Below are positions 10,441 to 20,087 of a stretch of DNA of 64,000 nt, in pieces. The stretch is from Ceratopteris richardii (taxonomy: Eukaryota > Streptophyta > Polypodiopsida > Polypodiales > Pteridaceae). The notes under the pieces are model-generated. The model was not told the DNA's origin, did not search any database, and saw only the letters and a list, made by a program, of their open reading frames with translations. The stretch's first letter is position 1, and each line of letters begins with the position of its first letter. The stretch lies in NCBI GenBank assembly GCA_020310875.1, contig CM035439.1:142360139-142424138 (forward strand), read 5' to 3'. Both the position numbers and the translations under genes were made by a program.

Positions 10441-12650
10441 ATCACTCCATATGAGGCTTGGCATGACCGCAAGCCATCTGTTGCTCATCTGCGTGTTTTT
10501 GGTTGTTTGGTATATGCATTAGTGCCTGAACAACATCGTAGAAAATTGGATGATAAGGCAGTAAAATGTATTTTTGTTGGGTACATTTCTGAAAGTAAAG
10601 GCTATCGTTTGTATCATCCACAGACTAAACGCATTCTGGTTAGCCGTGATGTTGTCTTTGTGGAAGATGCTATTCAGCCATTGCTTTCATGTACTAAGGA
10701 GACATCTGTTAGCTCCAAAGACATGTATGATACGCTGATGCCTCTTTTTACAGGTGGACAGTCTAGTGCTGGTCCTAATGAGGCAACTTCTCAGCCTTTG
10801 CAGGTTTCATATGATGATGCAGATCATTCTATTTCTGATGCAGATTTACATGATGCACTTGTTGATGAGAGAGCTGATATTGAGCAGGCAAAAACTATGC
10901 CAAAATGGTTGGTGCAGACTTTGCGTGACAGCAAATTAGATGCACCTTTGTCATATCGTACTCGTTCAGGCTCTCATAGTGCCTCCTTTGCATCAAATTG
11001 CTATGCTATGGCTGTGTCTAGTCTCTGTGATGATAATGAGCCTGTTTCTTTTGATGAAGCACAGAATTCAGAAAATTGGATGGCTGCCATGCAATCTGAA
11101 TATGATGTTATAATGAAGAATGGTACATGGTCTTTATGTGACTTGCCTCCTGGCAAGAAGGCCATTGGCACGAAGTGGGTATACAAGCTGAAGCGTTAAC
11201 TTGATGGTACAGTTGACAGGTATAAGGCTAGGCTTGTTGCAAAGGGTTATGCGTAGGAAAGAGGCATTGATTTTGATGAGACCTTTGCACCTACATGCCG
11301 TATGACTACTGTTCGGAGCATTTGGGCACTTGCAGCCCATCATGGTTGGAATGTACATCAGTTGGGCATTAAAACAGCATTTCTGAATGGTGACTTGCAT
11401 GAAGAAGTGTATGTTTTTCAACCCCGTGGCTTTGTGCAGAAAGGGCATGAAAATCAGGTGTGCAGGTTAAAGAAGGCATTATATGGTTTAAAGCAAGCAC
11501 CACGTGTTTGGTATGAGAAGATACATGCCTATCTGGTTGCACATGGTTTTGTGAACAGTCCAACTGAAAGCACCTTATCTGTTAAGCATGCTAATGATGT
11601 GCTTCTGATCATTGTTGTCTATGTTGATGACATGCTGCTCACTGGTCCTATTGAGAAGCATATTGCTGATTTCAAGGCTGATTTGCATGCCTCATTTGAG
11701 ATGTCTGATTTGGGGCATTTGCATCACTATTTGGGCATTCAGTTTATGCAAGTTGATGGTGGAATGGCTTTGTGTCAAACGAAATATATTGACACATTAT
11801 TGCTGCATTTTGGCCTTGAAGACTGTAAGCCTATAGCCACTCCTATGGAGACAAGTTTACGATTGAGTCTTCATGATGCTGGAGATGCATTTGATGATGT
11901 TCTCTATCAGCAAGCTGTTGGATGCTTGATTTATTTATGCATTACTCGGCCAGATATTCAGTTTGCTATCTCACAGATGAGCAGGTTTATGCATTGCCCA
12001 GGAGTCACACATTGGAAGGCGGTTAAGCGCATCTTTCGCTACTTGAGTGGTACTCGACTACTTGGGTTGTTTTATCCCAAGGGGGGATCACTACCGCCAG
12101 ATTTGCATGCTTTTTCTGACTCAGATTGGGCTAGTTGCTACGACACTCGTGTGTCCACCAGTGGTTTTTGCTTCATGCTTGGTAGCTCATGTATATCTTG
12201 GTTGAGCAAGAAGCAGCGTATTGTGGCCACTTCTAGTTGTGAGGCTGAGTATAGGGCAGCTTTCACAGTGACTATTGAGTGTGTGTGGCTCAGACGCCTT
12301 ATGGCTGATTTGGGTGTTGGCCAGTCTTCTACCACCACCATCTTCACTGATAGTCAGAGCGCATTGGCAGTTACAAGGAACCCTGTGTTCCATGCTCGCA
12401 CTCAGCACATTGAGGTGCATTATCACTATGTCAGGGAGAGGTTCTCTGCTGGGGAGATCAGCTTGGCATATGTGCCCACGCAGGAGAACATAGCAGACCT
12501 TTTCACGAAGGCTCTGCCTAGGGAGAAGTTTGAAGCTTTCCGCAAAGCTTTGGGCTTACTTCCTTTTGTGGAGTGATGTCCACATAGGTTGGCACTTCCT
12601 TATACATGAGTCCCAGCTCCTTGTTCATCGCATCACTCCTAGGGGGGATT
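10441..12650 (+). mobile_element. Ty1/copia remnant C1, integrase end to RNase H
   Basis: The translation shows the end of copia integrase (FGCL/VYALVPEQHRRKLDDKA, with FVGY and GYRLYHPQT). An RT domain follows (WMAAMQSEYDVIMKNGTWSL, LKKALYGLKQAPRVWYEKIH, VVYVDDMLL). RNase H has SDWASCYDTRVSTSGFCF, SCEAEYRAA and HIEVHYHYVRERF. The integrase-before-RT order marks Ty1/copia. The left part is cut off where element A is inserted. It is broken, with a few breaks, and long stretches remain open. It is close by eye to the C2 right part (26839-28998) and to minus-strand C3. Confidence 0.85.
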
Positions 12651-12880
12651 TGTTGATATATTTAGGTAGTGATGTGTGTGAACACACTAGGACCGCCGGG
12701 GCACTTTTTTCCCTCTTTAGGAGGTTTTTTCCCCCTGGCTTGTATATACGCCTATTGCCCTAATGGGCTACTTATCTTTGTACATTCTCTAGTAATACAT
12801 TCAGTCTTGTGTGTTATGCTCCAAGCTTCTTCTTCTTCCTTGTGTTGTCCGTGTGCTTCCGCAGACGTCTAACTCCAACA
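12651..12880 (+). repeat. LTR shared between copia copies C1 and C2
   Basis: This 230-bp segment starts TGTTGATATATT after the polypurine run AGGGGGGATT and ends AACTCCAACA. It is about 94% identical by eye to the LTR at 28999-29229 and resembles, in reverse, those of C3. gag-type sequence follows at once on its right, so one LTR serves as the right end of C1 and the left end of C2. Confidence 0.85.
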
Positions 12881-14804
12881 TGGAGCTGATGAAGATGGTG
12901 TCGAAGATGATATTCCGCAGATTCCTGTTCATGCTGCTGTTTCTGTTGCACCTACTACAGAGGAAATTCGTTGGGATGGCAGAGATGCCCAGGCACATGC
13001 ATTGATAGCTTTGTCTGTCAAACGTGCCATTATTCCTCATATTCGCTCTTGCAGAACAACTAGGGATGCTTGGGATACACTTACCACATTGTACCAAGCT
13101 AGGAATGAGGCTCGTGTTGCTTACCTCCGAAAACAGTTGGAGAGTGAGCACATGAATGAAGGTGATTCTATGGACAGTTTCCTAACAAAGATCAAAGATT
13201 TGAAGGAATAGATGATTTCTGCTGATGAGGTTATACCAGATAGCTCACTTGTGTAGACTATTCTGAATGGTCTTCCTGATTCATATCAGAGTTTTGCTTC
13301 TACTCTTCGGTTGATGATGAAAGGCAATCCGAATGCCTTATCATTTGAGGAGTTAGTCTCTATTCTGTTGTAGGAAGATCAGTCCAGGCAGAACAGGTCC
13401 ATTATGCATGTTGCAGATCAAGCTTTCCTGGCTAGTCAGAAGGGCAAAGGAAAATGGACCTCTTCTACTAGTAAGCAGAAATCTGCAAATGCTGTACATT
13501 CAAAGAACAAGGATAAAGATGAGAAGAATTCAGAAAAGCAGAAATTTTTTTGCAAGTACTGTAAAGGGAATGATCATATCATAAAGAACTGTCCAAAACG
13601 GCTGCAAAAGAGGCAAACAAAAAGGAGGCTGGAATGGTTGTTGTAGAAGCCTCTACACCAAAAACAGAGTCTGCTAATCTTGTGCAGGAAGAAGAATGGG
13701 TGTTTACTACTGTTTGCAGTTTTGACCCATTTTCTCATGAGCAGTGCATGTCCGCAGTGGACTCAGATGTTTGGTACTTTGACAATGGGGCGACCAAACA
13801 TATTACCTCGCAGCGTAGTTTATTCTCTTCACTCGAGCCTGCCCCTACAGGGAATACTGTCACATGCGCCAACAATTCCTCTTATCCTGTTATGGGAGTT
13901 GGTAAGATCATTCTGACTACTGCTGATGGTAGTTCTTTCACCTTGTCAGATGCCTTATTTGTGCCAGGGATCAAGAAGAATCTGTTATCAGTTTCTGCAT
14001 TAGCCAAGATTGGCTTGGTTGTGAAATTCGTTGATGACAGGTGTACAGTTCATGATCTATCAAATGGCGATGTGATTATTGCTTCTCGCATTTTATGTTG
14101 TGGGTTGTATAAGCTCATAGACTATGAAAGATCTGTGAATGATTCGGCATGTGCAGTTCATGATTCTCAGGCTATGTCAGATGCAAAGCTTTGGCATGCA
14201 CACTTTGGTCATCTGAATTTCGCTAGTTTGCTACGCCTGCAGAAATATGATATGGTGTCTTCTTTGCCCAGGCTTGAGGCACCTGGAAAACATGTATGTG
14301 AAGGCTGTATTTTGGGCAAAATGAAGCGTACCTCCTTTCCAAAAGATGGTTCAGTTCGGGCTATGCAGAAATTGCAACTTGTACATAGTGATGTTTGTGG
14401 TCCTATGTAGACACGCTCTTTGGGGAATTACCTTTACTTCGTGACTTTCATTGATGATTTTTCCAGCCATGCATGGGTATATCCACTCAAAGCAAAGTCC
14501 GAAGTGTTCATGTGCTTTAAACAGTTTTTGGTTTTGGCTAAAAATTTGTCAGCATGTAAAATGGGCACCCTCCGTTCTGATCGAGGGGGGGAATATATGT
14601 CTTCTGATTTAAATGCATTTCTGGCTGAACGTGGGATAAAACACCAGGTGCATGGTCAAGAGTCTGGCTTTACCACATAGTTGCTGGCTTGAGGCTATCA
14701 TGTGTGTAGCATATGTACTGAACAGGTGTCCCACTAAAGCGCTGCAATCTATCACTCCATATGAGGCTTGGCATGATTGCAAGCCATCTGTTGCTCATCT
14801 GCGT
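12881..14804 (+). mobile_element. Ty1/copia copy C2, left part: gag, protease, integrase start
   Basis: The translation shows copia gag (HIRSCRTTRDAWDTLTTLYQ), a CCHC zinc knuckle (FCKYCKGNDHIIKNC) near 13550-13590 and a protease region (WYFDNGATKHITS). A GAG-pre-integrase zinc region follows (LWHAHFGHLNFASLLRLQ; CEGCILGK), then the integrase core start (HSDVCGP; VTFIDDFSSHAWVYPL; LRSDRGGEYMS). The usual leader, primer site and first part of gag are not present between the LTR and this sequence. It is broken, with several breaks. It stops at 14804, where element B is inserted, and resumes at 26839. Confidence 0.85.
14801..14804 (+). repeat. Target-site duplication of element B, left copy
   Basis: GCGT at 14801-14804 is repeated at 26839-26842, directly outside the two LTRs of B. 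C1 carries the uninterrupted sequence CTGCGTGTTTTTGG at the same place. Confidence 0.75.
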
Positions 14805-16947
14805 TGTCGTCGAGATTTGCTCTCCTCTCTCACTTGTGAAGGCCTACAAAAAACATATTTGGCGAAGGTAGCCAGAATTCCCCGAGAAGTCCAGGATGCA
14901 TCAAGGATGTCAAAGGAAGGTCACATACAAAGTTTCAAAGAAATCAAGAAAGTCCATGGTAGCGGTCAAAGCTGGTTAAAGCTGGTCAAAGTTGGGAAAT
15001 TAGGGCAAAAATTTCATTGTCACCAAATTAGATGAAAATCCATATACTTGTAAAGATTGTCAAAGGCAGTCTATAGCCCAAATTTCAGCAGAAAATGGAT
15101 TTTGTAGCACATTGATATGCTATGTTCATTTTGTAAAAATGTAATTTTTCTAGTTTGACCCTACAAATTCTTGTATAGAAAATTATGTTAGCCATATGGT
15201 TTGGCATGTATAAAGATCATATGTGGCTACATATTTGTATAAAGTTTCAAGGCTATCCGAGCTTCCTAGACACCTTAATGCCACCTTGCAAGCTTCCAAA
15301 TGTGGTCAAACTTGTACAAGTTAGATTCAGATGGGAGTTTTTTCTGCATATTCCTGAAGGAGATCTTTGGAAACATAGTCCTACAATGTTTCATCTTCAT
15401 CAAAGACTTTTTGGAGGGTCAAAGAGCACAAAGTCCAGTTTTCAAGGTCACCGCAGTTTTCTAGAATAAGAAAATTGAAGGCTTGAATGTCTGCCACATG
15501 TCAAAATATGATTGAACCATGTTGTACGGTCAAGATGAGCTCATATTCAAGGGTGGGGATGCACTAAAGCATAAAGGAAGGAGGATCCACGAATTTTTTC
15601 CATAAAAGAAGACTTTTTTTACAATCAAAGATCAATAATGCAGCATTTCTCCAAAAATAGTGGCTTATCTTATCCGAATTGATGTCAGCACTGATCCGAC
15701 GGTCCAGATCATCCCCAGATCCAATGGTGGAGAATGAGGGCGCCTAAATTTCACTCCTTTACACTAGATTTGATAGAAAGAACAATTCCAAGCCATTGAT
15801 TTGATTAATCAAATGGTTGTAATCGAAAGTAGTGATCCTAGAGTTGAGAGTTGATTTCTCTAGATCCAAGGGCCCAAATTCATTCAAAAAACTATATAAA
15901 CCCCCCTCCAAACTCCTAGAGCATCATTGTTAGGCATCCATAGGGCTCATGCTAGCTTACGGTTTCCTTGAGACGATCACCCTCGGTTGAGCGAGTGAGG
16001 ATCCAAGGTGAGCTAGTATGAGTATAGAACCTAGTTTCAAATTTAAGTTAGAACTCCTATCTAGGATAGGCTCTTGAAACCAGCATCTCTATCTTGACTC
16101 ACCCTCGGTGGAGCGTGTGAGTGAGTTAGAGCTGATTTTAATGAGTCTTAGACTTCTTTAGTTAGACGTTACGAGCCTAGACAGACATAGGGTCACTGGA
16201 GTGGAACTCACCTTCTTACGTGTGACATTCGGTTGAACTGTCATGGTTTGAGGGTCGGAACCACCTTTGATCAGTAGACTGCTTAGCATGACGTACCACG
16301 ACGATATTTTACATGTAACTTAATTCAAATTCTTTTAATTCATGTCACTTGTCACTTGTCTCTTGTCTCCTCTCTCAGTCTCTTAAGTATTTTTACATAT
16401 CTTCTATTTCTTCTATGTGTGAGAAGGCTCCGCAGTATTGCGTTGAACCAGTGAGGATGTTTCTTTGAGCTTGTGAGTAAAATCCATCATCATAATTCAC
16501 TTGCATGCATATAATCCATACAAATCCATACATATTTATTAGTTTCTGAAAGTGTATAAGAAGCTCCAATATTGGACCATTCTTCCTTTCGAAACTGATT
16601 TATGTGTAAGGATTCCATCTATTCTCGTCATGCATACATATCATCCAAAGAAGTCTATACATATGGATTAGAATTAGGAAGTGTTTAAGAAGCTCCTCCA
16701 ATGGACCATTCTTCCTTCCAAATTTGATTCGTGTGTATGGTTCTCTTTCATTCTTATCATTCATGTCATCAATCTAACTTGCACACCTACATTCCCATTC
16801 CCATAATTATTTCAACATCTCTCTCTTCTCCATACTCAACATTAATTTCACCTTCACATCTTTAAACCTTCCAACATTCATTAGCTTCATACACCTTGTG
16901 TGTGCCACGACCGGACCCGATCCACCCGGATTGCGATCACCTCCACA
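14805..16947 (+). repeat. 5' LTR of element B
   Basis: This 2143-bp LTR has TG...CA ends. Its partner at 24700-26838 is nearly identical. It contains a TATA box at 15893, a pair of CCTCGGT-GAGCG-GTGAG repeats near 15968-16115, and an imperfect tandem duplication of about 125 bp at about 16500-16745 (GTGTATAAGAAGCTCC... and GTGTTTAAGAAGCTCC...). The LTR is unusually long compared with the 230-580 bp of most neighbours. Confidence 0.95.
15893..15900 (+). promoter_or_regulatory. Putative TATA box, 5' LTR of B
   Basis: TATATAAA is followed by a run of C residues, about 1.09 kb into the LTR. It is conserved in the 3' LTR. This is the most likely core promoter for B; no other support is available from sequence. 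Confidence 0.5.
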
Positions 16948-16977
16948 TTTGAACCCGACGTGAAACGCTTCGTGGCA
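16903..16977 (+). other. Inverted repeat spanning the 5' LTR/leader junction of B
   Basis: TGCCACGA (16903-16910) and TCGTGGCA (16970-16977) are perfect 8-base complements on either side of the LTR end at 16947. A hairpin in the RNA would bring the LTR end and leader together. The sequence just after the LTR (TTTGAACCCGACGTG) does not match the standard initiator-Met primer site and is left unassigned. Confidence 0.35.
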
Positions 16978-17003
16978 TTTGCTTCTGAACTTGTTGGGAG
17001 GTT

Positions 17004-18941
17004 GTGATCCATATCCTTTGTTTCATATTTTTTATCCTAATCATATTATCATCATCAGTCTTGAGTGTTGCACTGGATTTCTCACAGTATCGTGCACATC
17101 TTCGTCGTGAAGTAAACGCATTTGTGAGAGATCTAGAGCATCGTGCATCACTTGCTTATTCACATAAGATGGAGGAAGGATTCAAATCCCTTATTGTTGA
17201 GAAACAAGGCCAAAGAATAGTCTCTTCTATGTTGAGAGAGAAGGGAAAATTCAATGGCATCAACATCACAAGCTACTTAGATTTGTTTGAAGAGCAAGCT
17301 ATGATTTTTGGTCTTCCCGAAGATCTTTTGATATCATTCTTTGAACGAATTGTTGATAGCTCTATCATAAACCGTGTCACTCAATATGATAGTCTTCCTT
17401 GGAGTGATTTTAGAAAGGAGATGCTCAAAGAATTCTATCTTGAAGATTATAGCCAACATAATCGAGATGGATTCTTACGATGGGTCAATTCTCCAAAGCC
17501 TAGTAGCTCTATTACTCACTTACAAAATGAGTATATTAGACGCTATGAACAACTTCCTGATGAGGATAAGATAACTTTGGAACCTGATCTTGTGATCAAT
17601 TTTCTTAAGCTTCTTCATCCTGAAACTCGTAGGGAAGTTGAACGGCGATTAGAAGAACCAGATAAGCGCTATGGTCTTACTGACAATTGGCAAAAAGTGC
17701 GTAAAGTAGTAGAGGCTGTAGCCCATAGACATCAAAGACAATCCATGCTTTATGAGCAAACTAGTCTTCCTCAAGCTAGCCTTCCACAAACTAAGGAGCA
17801 AGTTAGAGAACAATCCCATGCTATGCTTTTTGACTCTACTCCTATTCCTCAAATGATGGAGCCTGCTCAAGGTTTTAAAGTAGAGCCAAATAAAAGTGTA
17901 GTTGAACAATCTCAAGTGGAAATTCTCACTAAGCAAATGGAAAGTCTTATTGCTACACAATCCAATTTGGCCAAGACTATAGATGCTTTACAATCTAATT
18001 ACACCAAAACTTTCCAAAATCAAATGAACCCAATGACTTTTCAAGAGCCTAATCCACATGCTATAGCTACCAAGCAAAATCCACAAGTAGCTCCTACTCA
18101 AGCATATCAAGTTCCTCCAATGCATAATCCTTCAATGCAAAATCCTCATCCTCATGTGCAAAATCCTCAAATGTATCAAAACATGTATCCTCAAGCTTCA
18201 CAAATAGCTTTTCAAAATCCTCAAAATCAAAATTTTCAAAATCATCAACCGTATAATATGGAAACTCCTCTTGCACCTCAAGTACCACATGTTGCTCCCC
18301 AAGCTCCTCAAATACATCAATTGCATTTTCAAAATCCTAATTATCCTGTTCAAGCAATACCTTATCAACAAAATCCTCAATTTCAAAATTTCCCACCACA
18401 AGTTAATCAAAATCCTCAAAATCAAAATGGTTTTGTGCGTGGCCCTCGTAGGTGTCCTTGGGGTGATTCGTTAGAGCACTTTTTGAGAGATTGCGAACTA
18501 TTGAAGGATGCTAAGGAGCAACGACTAGTAATAGACATAGACAAGAAAATCTGTGACTATCGATCTAGGCTACCTTTGCAAGGAAATTATGGTAAGGGAG
18601 GAATGAAAAAACATTATGAAAATATAACCATAATGGACGTAGGAACTAGAGGAGTGAAACTAGAAGCTCTTGATGAACAACAAGTAGAATCAAGTAAACC
18701 CACAAAGGAAGGTGATTTTTCTATAGAGGCTTTAGTAAGAGCACGGGATGAGATTAGGAGAATAACGGCTTGGGAGTCACCAATAGAAGATCAATCTCTT
18801 ATTTCTCACATATCCAATGTAGAAGAAAAACGAAAAAGAGATGAAGCTGAGCCTAGTGAAAAGAAGAGTAACACGAAAACAAACCTCAGAGGGAATAGAA
18901 ACAATCATAGAGCAGGGAGAAACATCACAATCCAAAGATAA
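17004..18941 (+). CDS. Element B gag
   Basis: This 645-residue ORF starts 57 bases after the LTR. The first 25 residues are strongly hydrophobic (MIHILCFIFFILIILSSSVL) and look like a signal or anchor segment, which is odd for gag. Residues of about 70-250 have a gag capsid-type pattern (FNGINITSYLDLFEEQAMIF; WSDFRKEMLKEFYLEDY). Residues of about 300-475 are rich in Gln, Asn and Pro with repeated NPQ motifs. A reduced zinc-knuckle-like motif, CPWGDSLEHFLRDC, starts near residue 484. The end overlaps the protease ORF by about 100 bases in another frame, an arrangement gypsy elements commonly handle by programmed frameshifting. Confidence 0.85.
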   Translation: MIHILCFIFFILIILSSSVLSVALDFSQYRAHLRREVNAFVRDLEHRASLAYSHKMEEGFKSLIVEKQGQRIVSSMLREKGKFNGINITSYLDLFEEQAMIFGLPEDLLISFFERIVDSSIINRVTQYDSLPWSDFRKEMLKEFYLEDYSQHNRDGFLRWVNSPKPSSSITHLQNEYIRRYEQLPDEDKITLEPDLVINFLKLLHPETRREVERRLEEPDKRYGLTDNWQKVRKVVEAVAHRHQRQSMLYEQTSLPQASLPQTKEQVREQSHAMLFDSTPIPQMMEPAQGFKVEPNKSVVEQSQVEILTKQMESLIATQSNLAKTIDALQSNYTKTFQNQMNPMTFQEPNPHAIATKQNPQVAPTQAYQVPPMHNPSMQNPHPHVQNPQMYQNMYPQASQIAFQNPQNQNFQNHQPYNMETPLAPQVPHVAPQAPQIHQLHFQNPNYPVQAIPYQQNPQFQNFPPQVNQNPQNQNGFVRGPRRCPWGDSLEHFLRDCELLKDAKEQRLVIDIDKKICDYRSRLPLQGNYGKGGMKKHYENITIMDVGTRGVKLEALDEQQVESSKPTKEGDFSIEALVRARDEIRRITAWESPIEDQSLISHISNVEEKRKRDEAEPSEKKSNTKTNLRGNRNNHRAGRNITIQR

Positions 18942-20028
18942 ACAACAAGAATCACAACCCAATGAACAAAAACAAGAGGAGAAACAAAAAGGAAAGAAGA
19001 CAAAGCAAAGAAAAACAGAACCAAAGCCTTTAGATAAACATGAACAATCAAAACAAACTGAAGACCAAACACGAGAACATGAACAAAAACAAGACCCTGA
19101 GCAAAAACAAAAGAAACCAAAGAGAAAACCTAAAGCCATCTTGATTTCAGAAATTGAGAGAAAAATAGATCCTATGGAGATTTTAGATGACATTTTGCTT
19201 AAGAGTCAAGTGACTATGTCTTTAGAACAAGTTTTCTCTATTGCAAAGCCTGTTTTTAAAGATAACTTTATCGGCCTAATTAAAAGGAAGAGGTTTCCAC
19301 TTAATCTAGATACTGAGATGCAAGATTCTCTAGATCAAGATCAAGCTATGAATGAAGCATTAAACTTTGATGAATATGATGAAGAGGACTTTGATGATGA
19401 TGAAGTAAATGTTAATAAAAATTTCTTAGGACCTATTCAACCTGACCATGAAAATCATGAAAACAATCCTGAAAGTCACTTTAAAAGAACATTTTGGTCT
19501 AGAGGTACATCAGAGATGCATGTTAAAATAGGAAATGATAAAAACACTATCACTGTAAATGCATTAGTAGATTCTGGCTCTGAAATCAATGTGATTTCAA
19601 GAGAAGTCTATGATAAGTTTCGATGGCCCATAGATAAAGATTGTGGATGGCGTATGAGAACTGCAGATAATGGTGTAGGTACCCTGTATGGAGCTTGTGC
19701 TAGTGTGCCCATATCCATAGGAGGAATCACAGAAGAGTTTCACTTTTTTATTCAAGATAATTGCTCCTATGAAGTTCTCTTAGGTCAACCCTTTATTTGT
19801 GAGAGTCGTATGGAAACTAAAGCCATGGATGATGGGTCTACCTATGCTAGATTTAAGTCTAAGGATGGAATGCAATCACTTCAAGTCATGACAGTAGGAG
19901 TGAACCATCCTAGGAATCGATTGTCAATTAGAAAGAAACCTATTGTTACTCATGGTCATGAGCATGCTTGTAGTGATTGTGCACCTCGATTCATGTTTGG
20001 AGCTACATATGATCAAAATTTCGGATAG
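18841..20028 (+). CDS. Element B protease ORF
   Basis: This 395-residue ORF begins with about 90 residues very rich in Lys, Glu and Gln. The retropepsin part follows at about residues 225-340, with the active-site signature ALVDSGSEINVISREVYDKF (the Asp near residue 244) and EVLLGQPFICESRMET as the C-terminal landmark. It would cleave the gag and pol polyproteins. It ends with CSDCAPRFMFGATYD and is separated from pol by about 60 bases, so it appears to be a separate cistron or frame. Confidence 0.85.
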   Translation: MKLSLVKRRVTRKQTSEGIETIIEQGETSQSKDKQQESQPNEQKQEEKQKGKKTKQRKTEPKPLDKHEQSKQTEDQTREHEQKQDPEQKQKKPKRKPKAILISEIERKIDPMEILDDILLKSQVTMSLEQVFSIAKPVFKDNFIGLIKRKRFPLNLDTEMQDSLDQDQAMNEALNFDEYDEEDFDDDEVNVNKNFLGPIQPDHENHENNPESHFKRTFWSRGTSEMHVKIGNDKNTITVNALVDSGSEINVISREVYDKFRWPIDKDCGWRMRTADNGVGTLYGACASVPISIGGITEEFHFFIQDNCSYEVLLGQPFICESRMETKAMDDGSTYARFKSKDGMQSLQVMTVGVNHPRNRLSIRKKPIVTHGHEHACSDCAPRFMFGATYDQNFG

Positions 20029-20087
20029 AATCCATTGTTGAGCGGGACAACAGTGGATATTGGTTTGACATCTCGCATCCAACCAAC

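Noticed and set aside
14805-15034. Copia frame running from integrase into RRDLLSSLTCEGLQ, looking like a fusion protein
   Set aside because: The second part is the B LTR read in frame after the insertion point, so the fusion is an accident of the insertion.
15185-15469. 94-residue frame, repeated exactly at 25079-25363
   Set aside because: It lies inside both LTRs of element B, so the repeat only reflects LTR identity, and no protein motif is present.
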